A DNA stretch of 64,000 nt, taken from Pseudomonas sp. MMS21 TM103 (lineage in GTDB: Bacteria; Pseudomonadota; Gammaproteobacteria; Pseudomonadales; Pseudomonadaceae). A program made the position numbers and the translations under genes. The first letter of the stretch is position 1; each line of letters opens with the position of its first letter. A model generated the notes under the pieces. It searched no databases. It was not told where the DNA came from and worked only from the letters and a program-made list of their open reading frames with translations. Below, in pieces: positions 8,394-16,896 of this stretch. The DNA lies in NCBI RefSeq assembly GCF_022132145.1, contig NZ_JAJISP010000002.1, forward strand, positions 620,001 through 684,000, given 5' to 3'.

Positions 8394-9029
8394 TTGCCTT
8401 TTTCGGCAACTCGACGCTGGCTACAACAGCACGCCACCGCCCTGATCGGTGCCCTGCTGGTCCTGATCATGAGCATCAGCCTGGCCTGGCAGACGGCCGA
8501 CTGGCTGCGCCTGCTGCGCACACCGGCAGTACCCCCGTCGGTGCAAACGGCACAACAGACAGTCAACGCCGCCGGCCATAGCCTCGCCCAGCTGTTCGGT
8601 GCCAATGCATCCGACAGAGCTGCCGCACTGCCCACCAGCCTGCGCCTGACCCTGCTGGGCAGTTTCGTGCATGCCGACCCTGCGCGCTCGAGCGCAATCA
8701 TTCGCGACGCAGACAACCAGCCTCAGCGCTACTCGATCGACAGCGAAATCAGCCACGGGGTTCGCCTCGCTGCCGTTCATGCAGACCACGTCGAGTTGCT
8801 GCGCAATGGCCAACGGGAAATGCTGGCCTTCCCTCGCCGCCAACCCGAGCAGCTGTCCCAGACGCCAGCGCCATCCGCAGCGGATACCCTGAGTCAATTC
8901 GACGAACTGCAAAACGATAACCTCACGCAACTGCACGAACGCATGGACGCCCTGCGCCAGCAGATGGAGGCGTCCGGCAGCCTGCCGAGCGACGTCGAAA
9001 CCACCGACCAGACCACGGAAAGCAACTGA
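8394..9029 (+). CDS. gspC: Type II secretion protein C (GspC/XcpP)
   Basis: Bitopic inner-membrane protein that contacts the secretin and probably selects substrates. One membrane segment lies near the N-terminus (ALIGALLVLIMSISLAW), followed by the periplasmic HR domain and a C-terminal coiled coil rich in Q, L and E instead of a PDZ domain, as in XcpP. I prefer the TTG at 8394 because a GGAG lies 8 bases before it. In-frame alternatives are GTG at 8385 and TTG at 8373. The gene ends 4 bp before gspD and forms a two-gene operon with it. Confidence 0.88.
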   Translation: MPFSATRRWLQQHATALIGALLVLIMSISLAWQTADWLRLLRTPAVPPSVQTAQQTVNAAGHSLAQLFGANASDRAAALPTSLRLTLLGSFVHADPARSSAIIRDADNQPQRYSIDSEISHGVRLAAVHADHVELLRNGQREMLAFPRRQPEQLSQTPAPSAADTLSQFDELQNDNLTQLHERMDALRQQMEASGSLPSDVETTDQTTESN

Positions 9030-9033
9030 ACCG

Positions 9034-10965
9034 ATGACCCCGATTTTCTCGCGCCTCACCTTCGCCCTGCTTGCCGCAGGCTTGGCCATCAGTTCCTTGC
9101 CCCTGAATGCCGCCATCAATCCGGTCACGCCCAGTACCACCCAGCAGGAAGAAAGCTGGACGATCAATCTGAAGGGCGCCGATATCCGCGAATTCATCGA
9201 GCAGATCGCGCAGATCACCGGGGAAACCTTCATCGTCGATCCGCGGGTCAAAGGCCAGGTCAGCGTGGTATCGAGCACGCCCCTGACCCTCAGCGAGGTT
9301 TATCAGCTGTTTCTCTCGGTGATGGCCACCCATGGCTTCAGCGTCCTCACCCAGGGCGAGCAGGCGCGCATCGTGCCTAACGCCGAGGCCAAGGCCAATG
9401 CGGGGCAAGGCCCAGCAGCGCCGGATCGCCTGGAAACCCGCCTGATTCAAGTGCAGCACACCTCGGCAACCGAACTCATTCCCTTGCTGCGCCCGCTGGT
9501 GCCGCAATATGGCCATCTGGCCGCAGTCACCTCGGCCAACGCCATCATCATCAGCGATCGCAGTGCCAATATCGCGCGCGTCGAGGAGCTGCTGCACCAG
9601 CTCGACCAGAAAGGTGATCGCGATTACAGCGTGCTCGACCTGCAGCATGCCTGGGTCATGGATGCCGCCGAATTGCTCAATAAAACGCTGGAGCGTGGCC
9701 AGGCAAAAGGTTCTGCCGGTATCCAGGTGATCGCCGACTCGCGCACCAACCGCCTGATCATCCTTGGCCCGCCAGCAGCGCGCGCCAAGCTGGTGGCCCT
9801 GGCGCAATCGCTGGACAGCCCGACCAGTCGTTCGGCCAATACCCGGGTGATTCGCCTGCGCCATAACGACGCCAAAACTCTGGCAGAAACCCTCGGCGAG
9901 ATCTCCGAAGGGCTGAAAACCCAGGGCGACGGCGAGTCCAGCGCAAGACCGCAGAAGATCCTGATCCGCGCCGACGAAAGCCTCAACGCCCTGGTGCTGC
10001 TGGCCGATCCGGATATGGTGGCGACCCTCGAAGACATCGTCCGCCAGCTCGACGTACCGCGCGCCCAGGTGATGGTGGAGGCGGCCATCGTCGAAGTCTC
10101 TGGCGACATCAGTGACGCCCTTGGCGTGCAGTGGGCGGTGGACGCCCGCGGCGGCACGGGTGGCCTGGGCGGGGTGAATTTCAGCGGCACGGGCCTCTCG
10201 GTCGGCTCGGTGCTGAGTGCGATCCAGGAGGACACCATCCCGAGCAATCTACCGGATGGCGCCATCATCGGCCTCGGCAGCAACAGCTTCGGCATGCTGA
10301 TCACCGCGCTGTCGGCCAATACCAAGAGCAACCTGCTGTCGACCCCCAGCCTGCTGACCCTGGACAACCAGAAAGCGGAGATCCTGGTCGGCCAGAATGT
10401 GCCCTTCCAGACCGGTTCCTTCACCACCAGCGCTTCGGGGGCGGACAACCCGTTCACCACCATCGAGCGCCAGGACATCGGCGTGACCCTTAAAGTCACC
10501 CCGCACATCAACGAAGGCGCCAGCCTGCGCCTGGAGATCGAACAGGAAATCTCCTCCATCGCCCCCACTACCCAGGGGGTCAATGCGGTGGACCTGATCA
10601 CCAACAAGCGCTCGATCAAGAGCACCATCCTCGCCGAAGACGGTCAGGTCATAGTGCTCGGCGGGCTGATCCAGGATGACGTGACCCAGACCGTCTCGAA
10701 AGTGCCGCTACTCGGTGATATCCCCCTGCTCGGCCGCTTGTTCCGCTCCAACAAGGACACCCGCATCAAACGCAACCTGATGGTGTTCCTGCGCCCCACG
10801 GTGATCCGCGACGCCGCGGGCCTGGCCGCACTCTCGGGCAAGAAGTACAGCGATATCCGGGTGCTCGGCGACGTGCGCAGCGATTACCGCCCCGGCATCC
10901 TGCCGCGCGACCCCGGCAAACTGTTCGATCGCGACCCTACGCCGGCCATCGACGTACGCCAGTAA
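9034..10965 (+). CDS. gspD: Type II secretion secretin GspD (XcpQ)
   Basis: Outer-membrane channel of the type II secretion system, 643 aa. It has a signal peptide (cleavage near LPLNAA, about residue 26), an N0 domain beginning WTINLKGADIREFIEQ, N1-N3 repeats to about residue 345, the secretin domain with the signature VPLLGDIPLLGRLFR, and a short C-terminal region (about 600-643) that may bind a pilotin. It directly follows gspC. A bidirectional terminator lies about 95 bp downstream. Confidence 0.97.
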   Translation: MTPIFSRLTFALLAAGLAISSLPLNAAINPVTPSTTQQEESWTINLKGADIREFIEQIAQITGETFIVDPRVKGQVSVVSSTPLTLSEVYQLFLSVMATHGFSVLTQGEQARIVPNAEAKANAGQGPAAPDRLETRLIQVQHTSATELIPLLRPLVPQYGHLAAVTSANAIIISDRSANIARVEELLHQLDQKGDRDYSVLDLQHAWVMDAAELLNKTLERGQAKGSAGIQVIADSRTNRLIILGPPAARAKLVALAQSLDSPTSRSANTRVIRLRHNDAKTLAETLGEISEGLKTQGDGESSARPQKILIRADESLNALVLLADPDMVATLEDIVRQLDVPRAQVMVEAAIVEVSGDISDALGVQWAVDARGGTGGLGGVNFSGTGLSVGSVLSAIQEDTIPSNLPDGAIIGLGSNSFGMLITALSANTKSNLLSTPSLLTLDNQKAEILVGQNVPFQTGSFTTSASGADNPFTTIERQDIGVTLKVTPHINEGASLRLEIEQEISSIAPTTQGVNAVDLITNKRSIKSTILAEDGQVIVLGGLIQDDVTQTVSKVPLLGDIPLLGRLFRSNKDTRIKRNLMVFLRPTVIRDAAGLAALSGKKYSDIRVLGDVRSDYRPGILPRDPGKLFDRDPTPAIDVRQ

Positions 10966-11060
10966 AGCCCCGCCCATGAAAAAGCCTATGTAGCAGTTAT
11001 GGCTTCAGGGAAGCCGAGTATTTGTTCCTGAAGTTGGAAGTTACCCTGCGCGACGAACAT

Positions 11061-11092
11061 AAAAAAACCGCGTCTAACGACGCGGTTTTTTT
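11061..11092. terminator. Bidirectional Rho-independent terminator between gspD and the thiolase gene
   Basis: Seven A residues, the stem accgcgtc/gacgcggt with a short loop, then seven T residues. The symmetric A and T tracts allow termination of both converging genes, gspD (plus) and the thiolase gene (minus). Confidence 0.9.
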
Positions 11093-11121
11093 GTGGCCAG
11101 GCCCTGCTACATGGCTACGTC

Positions 11122-12306
11122 TCAGCGATACGCCTCGAACAAGCCGGTAGCGCCCATGCCGCCACCCACACACATGGTGACGATGCCGTAACGCAGGTTT
11201 CGCCGCTGCAGCTCACGCACCAGATGACCGACCTGGCGCGAGCCGGTCATGCCGAACGGGTGGCCAATCGAGATCGAGCCGCCATTGACGTTGTACTTTT
11301 CATTGTCGATGCCCAGGCAATCACGGGCATACAGGCACTGCGAGGCAAAGGCTTCATTCAGCTCCCACAGGTCGATATCGGCAACGCTCAAGCCCTTGGT
11401 CTTGAGCAGCTTCGGCACCGAGTACACCGGGCCGATGCCCATTTCGTCAGGCTCGCAGCCAGCGACGACGAAGCCGCGGAAATAGGCTTTTGGTTCGAGG
11501 CCCAACTCCAGGGCTTTCTCCAGGCTCATCACCAGGGTCATGGAGGCGCCATCGGACAACTGCGAGGCGTTGCCGGCCGTTACAGAGCCGTCATCGGCAA
11601 ACACCGGCTTGAGTCCGGCCAGGCTTTCCAGGGTGGTGTCGGCACGGTTGCAGTCGTCGCGATCGACCACCGCGTCGAGCAGCTGCTTCTCGCCAGTGGC
11701 CTTGTCTTCGACCAGGTACTTGACGCTCATCGGCACGATTTCGTCGCTGAACAGGCCTTCGGCCTGGGCTCGCGCGGTGCGCTGCTGGCTCTGCAGGGCA
11801 TAGGCGTCCTGGGCTTCGCGGCTGACGTTGTAGCGCCGTGCGACGATCTCGGCAGTCTGGCCCATGGGGTAATAGATACCCGGTACATCCTTTTGCAGGA
11901 TGGGGTTGAACAGATTGTCGGTGTTCATGCTTTTCATGGTCATGGTGATCGACTCGACACCACCGGCGACGATGATCTCGCTGCAACCCGAGGCGATCTG
12001 GTTGGCGGCAATGGCGATGGCCTGCAGACCCGAAGAACAGAAGCGGTTGAGGGTCATGCCAGCAACCTGGGTGCCCAGGCCGGAAAGCACTGCCACGTTG
12101 CGACCGATGTTCATGCCTTGGGCGCCTTCGTTGGAGCCGGCACCGACAATGCAATCTTCGACCAGCGCCGGGTCCAGGCCACTGCGCTGCAGCAGCGCAT
12201 TCACGCAATGAGCCGCCATATCGTCCGGACGGGTCTGGTTGAACTTGCCACGGAAGGATTTGGCCAGGCCAGTCCGCACGCTATCGACAATCACCACTTC
12301 ACGCAT
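11122..12306 (-). CDS. Thiolase (acetyl-CoA C-acyltransferase family)
   Basis: Thiolase-fold enzyme expected to cleave 3-ketoacyl-CoA or condense acetyl-CoA units, 394 aa. The nucleophile Cys90 lies in LNRFCSSGLQA, the active-site His in SIGHPFGMTGSR, and the second catalytic Cys in TMCVGGGMGATG near the C-terminus. I choose the ATG at 12306 (MREVVIVDSVRTGL), where family similarity begins, rather than the longer frame to 12384. It lies next to pap, an order I recall from P. aeruginosa. The substrate (beta-oxidation or polyhydroxyalkanoate-related) cannot be read from sequence. Confidence 0.9.
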   Translation of the reverse strand: MREVVIVDSVRTGLAKSFRGKFNQTRPDDMAAHCVNALLQRSGLDPALVEDCIVGAGSNEGAQGMNIGRNVAVLSGLGTQVAGMTLNRFCSSGLQAIAIAANQIASGCSEIIVAGGVESITMTMKSMNTDNLFNPILQKDVPGIYYPMGQTAEIVARRYNVSREAQDAYALQSQQRTARAQAEGLFSDEIVPMSVKYLVEDKATGEKQLLDAVVDRDDCNRADTTLESLAGLKPVFADDGSVTAGNASQLSDGASMTLVMSLEKALELGLEPKAYFRGFVVAGCEPDEMGIGPVYSVPKLLKTKGLSVADIDLWELNEAFASQCLYARDCLGIDNEKYNVNGGSISIGHPFGMTGSRQVGHLVRELQRRNLRYGIVTMCVGGGMGATGLFEAYR

Positions 12307-12452
12307 GATGCACCTCATTGTTGTTGACGTTGAATATGCCGTGAGAATAAGGCTGAACAATCCCGGCCTGCGACGATCATTCACCAGTCGTATGCGCGGC
12401 CATCGTTGCCTGGCCGGATTCTCGCCATGCTAGGCTGCATCGGCGGAGACCC

Positions 12453-13940
12453 TCAGTCCTTGGCAAACGCCGCCTCCAGCGCCTCATTGATGGTGCGCAG
12501 CACCTTGACCCTGGCAAAGCGCTTGTCATTGGCCTCGACCAATGTCCAGGGCGCAATCTCGGTACTGGTCCGGTCGACCATATCGCCCACGGCATCGCGG
12601 TACTGCGGCCACTTCTCGCGATTGCGCCAGTCGTCCGCGGTGATCTTGAAGCGCTTGAAGGGGGTCTGCTCACGTTCCTTGAAGCGCTGCAACTGGGTGT
12701 CCTGGTCGATCGCCAGCCAGAACTTGACCAGCACCATGCCGGCGTCAGTCAGTTGCTCTTCGAAGTCGTTGATCTCGCCATAGGCACGCAGCCAGTCAGC
12801 GGGACTGCAAAACCCTTCGACCCGTTCCACCAGCACCCGGCCGTACCAGGAGCGATCGAACATAGTGAACTTGCCACGCGCCGGGATATGCCGCCAGAAA
12901 CGCCACAGGTAGGGCTGCGCGCTCTCCTCGTCGGTCGGCGCCGCTACCTGCACGATGCGGTACAGGCGCGGATCGAGCGCCGCCGTCACACGGCGAATCG
13001 CGCCCCCCTTGCCGGCGGCATCGTTACCCTCGAACACCGCCAGCAGGGCATGCTTGCGCATGCGTTTGTCGCGCAACAAACCCGACAGCCGCGCTTGCTC
13101 GGTGATCAGTAGCTCGTTGTACTCATCCTTGTCCAGCGCCTGGCTCATATCCAGGCTGTCGAGCAAGCTCAGATGATCCAGGCTGGGCGTCGGCGGCGGC
13201 GCATGGGGCTGAACCTGCGACTGGCCACTGGCTTTGAGCGCAGCTTGCAAGCCATCGAGGAGAATTTGCCCGACCGTCAGGCTGCGGTAATTCTCGTCCA
13301 CGCCTTCGACCACATACCAGGGCGCAAATTCACGACTGGTGCGGCGTAGCACCCGTTCGCCGACCCGCACATACTTGTCGTAGGTTTTCGACTGTTGCCA
13401 GTCCAGCGGGCTGATGCGCCAGCTGTGCAAAGGGTCGTCCTGCAACGACTTGAGGCGCGCCTTCATCTGCTTCTTGGACAGGTGGAACCAGAACTTGAAA
13501 ATCAGCGCGCCCTCGTCACAGAGCATGCGCTCCAGGGCCGAGGCCGCATCGATGGCCTGATCCAGTACGGCATTCTTGAAATGGCCCTGCACCCGCCCCT
13601 GCAGCATCTGGCTGTACCAGTTGCCGAAGAAAACCCCCATGTGCCCCTTGGGCGGTAACTGTCGCCAATAGCGCCAGGCCGGTGGCCGGGCCAGCTCCTC
13701 GTCAGTCTGTTGATCAAAGGTACTGACCTGGATCAGGCGCGGGTCCATCCACTCGTTGAGCAGCTTGACCGTCTCACCCTTGCCGGCCCCCTCGATACCG
13801 CAGAGCAGGATGATCACCGGAAACCGCCCCTGACCTTTCAACTCGTACTGGGCTTCCAGCAATGACTCACGCAACTCCGGCACGACGGCATCGAAGGTGG
13901 CTTTATCGACGGCGTGGCCAATCTCGGCGGACTCGAACAT
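12453..13940 (-). CDS. pap: Polyphosphate:AMP phosphotransferase (two-domain PPK2)
   Basis: Cytoplasmic enzyme that transfers phosphate from polyphosphate to AMP to make ADP, 495 aa. Two fused PPK2 domains are visible. The first has Walker A GIEGAGKGE at about residues 49-57 and the second has EGNDAAGKGG around residue 300. The start ATG at 13940 (MFESAEIGHAV) is chosen because upstream frame sequence to 14198 is not family-like. It is divergent from mnmC across about 185 bp. The tandem-domain form is the AMP-specific class of PPK2. Confidence 0.93.
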   Translation of the reverse strand: MFESAEIGHAVDKATFDAVVPELRESLLEAQYELKGQGRFPVIILLCGIEGAGKGETVKLLNEWMDPRLIQVSTFDQQTDEELARPPAWRYWRQLPPKGHMGVFFGNWYSQMLQGRVQGHFKNAVLDQAIDAASALERMLCDEGALIFKFWFHLSKKQMKARLKSLQDDPLHSWRISPLDWQQSKTYDKYVRVGERVLRRTSREFAPWYVVEGVDENYRSLTVGQILLDGLQAALKASGQSQVQPHAPPPTPSLDHLSLLDSLDMSQALDKDEYNELLITEQARLSGLLRDKRMRKHALLAVFEGNDAAGKGGAIRRVTAALDPRLYRIVQVAAPTDEESAQPYLWRFWRHIPARGKFTMFDRSWYGRVLVERVEGFCSPADWLRAYGEINDFEEQLTDAGMVLVKFWLAIDQDTQLQRFKEREQTPFKRFKITADDWRNREKWPQYRDAVGDMVDRTSTEIAPWTLVEANDKRFARVKVLRTINEALEAAFAKD

Positions 13941-14125
13941 GACTAGCTCCCTGATCTGATCAGCAGAGCCTAGCGGATCGCGCGAGCGATGAGGTGAACC
14001 ATCTGCGCTTGCCCGGCAGATCGAGCCGCGCGCCGGGTCGGCCCGGCGACAAAAGCCACGGCGCCCCCTGAAGTGCTCGGGCAACCGCGTTAGAATGCCC
14101 GCCTGCTCAATCTGGTGCCCTTGCC

Positions 14126-16135
14126 ATGCCCGACACGCCGCTCGACCTACCCGACACCCAACCCGCGCAGCTCGACTGGGACGCCGAGGGGCAGCCATTA
14201 TCGCGGCTATTCGGCGATGTCTATTTCTCCAACCAGAACGGCCTGGCCGAAACCCGCCATGTGTTTCTCGCCAATAACGATCTGCCGGCGCGTTTCAGTG
14301 CCCTGGGCGAGGCTGAGCAGCTGGCGATAGGCGAAACCGGCTTCGGCACCGGGCTGAATTTCCTCTGCGCCTGGCAGCTGTTCGAGCAACAGGCGTGTCC
14401 TGGTGCGCGGTTGCACTTCGTCAGTGTCGAGAAATACCCGCTTACCCATGGCGACCTGCAGCGCGCCCTGGCCTTGTGGCCAGAGCTGGCGCCCTTCGCC
14501 CACGAGCTGCTGGGCCAGTACGTCGCCCTGCACCCGGGCTTCCAGCGCCTGATCTTTGCCGGCGGACGGGTGATCCTGACCCTGTTGATCGGCGATGCCC
14601 TGGAGCTGCTGCCGCAACTCGACGCACGCATCGACGCCTGGTTTCTCGACGGTTTCGCCCCGGCGAAAAACCCGCAGATGTGGACCCCGGAACTCTTCGT
14701 CGAACTGGCCCGGTTAAGCGGGCCCGGCACCAGCATCGGCACCTTCACCAGTACCGGCTACGTGCGTCGCCGCCTGAATGACGCCGGCTTCAAGATGCAG
14801 CGCGTGCCGGGCCTGGGCAACAAGTGGGAAGTACTCAAGGGCCAGTTCATCGGCACCGCCGTGGGCGCCGGCAAACCCTGGTTCGCCCGCCCGGCGCAGC
14901 GCCACAGCCAACGCCAGGCACTGGTCATAGGCGCGGGGCTGGCCGGCTGCGCCACGGCGGCCAGCCTGGCGGCACGCGGCTGGCAGGTGACCCTGCTGGA
15001 ACGCCACGCCACTATTGCCGCGGAAGCCTCGGGCAACCCGCAAGGCGTGCTCTACCTCAAGCTGTCGGCCCACGGCACGACGCTGTCGCGCTTGATCGTC
15101 AGTGGCTTCGGCCACACCCGCCGCCTGCTCGAGCAGCTGCAAAAAGGCCGCGACTGGGACAACTGCGGGGTACTGCAACTGGCCCTCGACAGCAAGGAAG
15201 CGCAGCGCCAGGCGCAACTGGCGGCGGCCTTCCCCAGCGATCTGCTGGTCAGTCTCGACCAGGCCAGCGCCGAAGCCAAAGCCGGCATCCAGCTGCCGGC
15301 CGGCGGCTTGTTCTACCCGCAGGCCGGCTGGGTCCACCCGCCAGCGCTGTGCCGGCTGCTCGCCGAGCAACCGAACATTCGCCTGCAACTGCACCGGGAG
15401 GCGCTGGAGTTACGTCGCGACGGCCAAGCCTGGCAGGCCTGGAACGGCGAACAGCTGCTGGCCAGTGCCGCCGTGGTGGTGCTGGCTGGCGCCGCCGAGA
15501 TCAAGCGCTTCCCCTACAGCGCCGAACTGCCGCTCAAACGCATTCGCGGGCAGATCAGCCGCCTGCCGGCCACCGCACAGAGCTCGGCACTGCGCAGCGT
15601 GGTCTGCGCCTCGGGCTATATCGCCCCGGCGCGCCTCGGCGAACATACCCTGGGCGCAAGTTTCGACTTCAACAGCGACAACCTGACGCTCAACAGCGCC
15701 GATCATGCGGACAACCTGGCATTGCTGGAGGAAATATCGCACGACCTGGCCGATCGCCTGTGCAGCGCCCAACTCGACCCGGCGCAGCTTGAAGGCCGCG
15801 CGGCCTTTCGTTGCACCAGCCCGGACTACCTGCCTATCGTCGGCCCCCTGGCCGATCGCCCGGCGTTTATTGAGGCCTATGCGGTGCTGGCCAAGGATGC
15901 CCGCCAGGTGCCGGATGCCCCCTGCCCCTGGCTCGACGGCTTGTATATCAACAGCGGCCACGGTTCGCGCGGGCTGATCACCGCGCCCTTGTCCGGTGAA
16001 CTGATTGCCGCCTGGCTCGATGCGGAACCGTTGCCCGTGCCCCGGGATGTCGCCGAGGCCTGCCATCCCAACCGTTTCGCCCTGCGCACGCTGATCCGCA
16101 ACAGCAACCCCGGCAACCGCACAACCACGCCCTAG
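14126..16135 (+). CDS. mnmC: Bifunctional tRNA 5-methylaminomethyl-2-thiouridine biosynthesis protein MnmC
   Basis: Completes the mnm5s2U modification at the tRNA wobble position, 669 aa. The N-terminal domain (about 1-250) is a SAM methyltransferase with the motif GETGFGTGLNFL. The C-terminal domain (about 268-665) is an FAD oxidoreductase with the dinucleotide motif VIGAGLAGCATAASLA. Both catalytic halves are intact. The stop codon TAG is also the first three bases of an inverted repeat that continues downstream. Confidence 0.96.
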   Translation: MPDTPLDLPDTQPAQLDWDAEGQPLSRLFGDVYFSNQNGLAETRHVFLANNDLPARFSALGEAEQLAIGETGFGTGLNFLCAWQLFEQQACPGARLHFVSVEKYPLTHGDLQRALALWPELAPFAHELLGQYVALHPGFQRLIFAGGRVILTLLIGDALELLPQLDARIDAWFLDGFAPAKNPQMWTPELFVELARLSGPGTSIGTFTSTGYVRRRLNDAGFKMQRVPGLGNKWEVLKGQFIGTAVGAGKPWFARPAQRHSQRQALVIGAGLAGCATAASLAARGWQVTLLERHATIAAEASGNPQGVLYLKLSAHGTTLSRLIVSGFGHTRRLLEQLQKGRDWDNCGVLQLALDSKEAQRQAQLAAAFPSDLLVSLDQASAEAKAGIQLPAGGLFYPQAGWVHPPALCRLLAEQPNIRLQLHREALELRRDGQAWQAWNGEQLLASAAVVVLAGAAEIKRFPYSAELPLKRIRGQISRLPATAQSSALRSVVCASGYIAPARLGEHTLGASFDFNSDNLTLNSADHADNLALLEEISHDLADRLCSAQLDPAQLEGRAAFRCTSPDYLPIVGPLADRPAFIEAYAVLAKDARQVPDAPCPWLDGLYINSGHGSRGLITAPLSGELIAAWLDAEPLPVPRDVAEACHPNRFALRTLIRNSNPGNRTTTP

Positions 16136-16237
16136 GGCGCTACTCGCCGCAGGCAGTCCACCCGGGATAAACGCTGCGGCGCAAAAATGGCGGGCTGTCG
16201 CTTGGCTCCGAGCGAAACACCGCCCGGTGCGCCCTAC
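16133..16237 (+). repeat. Palindromic repeat C (copy 1) downstream of mnmC
   Basis: About 105 bp bounded by an 8-bp inverted repeat (tagggcgc at 16133-16140 and gcgcccta at 16229-16236). It contains the blocks TACTCGC, GGCAGT, GCGCAA, TGGCGGGCTGTC and CCGCCCGG in the same order as the sequence at 24749-24840. It appears to be a dispersed non-coding repeat. Confidence 0.5.
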
Positions 16238-16311
16238 CCGCAAGCGGAGCACCTATGGCTCGTGCGGCGTAAAGCGGCGGGTCTGGTGCCCAGAAGAATA
16301 CCTCTAGCGCC

Positions 16312-16794
16312 TCACTCCATCTCGCCGCAGAGTTCCGCCGCGCGCAGCAGCGCGGCGGTCAGGCTGTGTCGTTCCCACTCCTTGAGCGCGGCGAAGCGCC
16401 GGCGAAACTCCGGCGGCAGCAGCGTCGGCGCTTGCTGCACCAGTTCACGGCCGGCATCGCTGAGCAGCAACCACTGGCGGCGCCGATCCTGATCGTCACG
16501 CTGGCGCTGCAACAGGCCGCGCTCCTCCAGACGGTCGAGCATGCCCGACAGGGTCGCCGCCGTGAGGCTGACCCGTCCGCTCAGGTCGCTGGCAGTCAGA
16601 CGGGCCTCACCGGCCAGCACCTGCAGGATCATCAACTGCATAGGGCTCAGCCCGCCGAAACGGGCCAGGCGCTTGGCATGCACCTCACCGGCCTGCTGCA
16701 GGCGTCTGAGCGACTGGAAAATCGGCAGATCGAACGCTGTCACAGATGACAGTTCTATTTCAGTAGGAACTATTTTTTCAGCCATACACGCCAT
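16312..16794 (-). CDS. MarR-family transcriptional regulator
   Basis: A 160-aa winged-helix regulator. The helix-turn-helix region is ARLTASDLSGRVSLTAATLSG, followed by the wing MLDRLEERGLLQRQRDDQDRR with the conserved DxRR motif. I choose the ATG at 16794 because AGGGTG precedes it by 6 bases; the later ATG at 16785 has no such site. It is divergent from the NAGGN operon with about 100 bp between starts, so it may regulate that operon. That role is inferred from position only. Confidence 0.88.
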   Translation of the reverse strand: MACMAEKIVPTEIELSSVTAFDLPIFQSLRRLQQAGEVHAKRLARFGGLSPMQLMILQVLAGEARLTASDLSGRVSLTAATLSGMLDRLEERGLLQRQRDDQDRRRQWLLLSDAGRELVQQAPTLLPPEFRRRFAALKEWERHSLTAALLRAAELCGEME

Positions 16795-16896
16795 CCAAGT
16801 CACCCTATCACTTTGACATGAAAGCATTTATTTGTTTCCCTGTAAAAGGCTCGGCAAGTCCGAGCCACTCCCCAACGGCAATACCGGTAAGGAATT

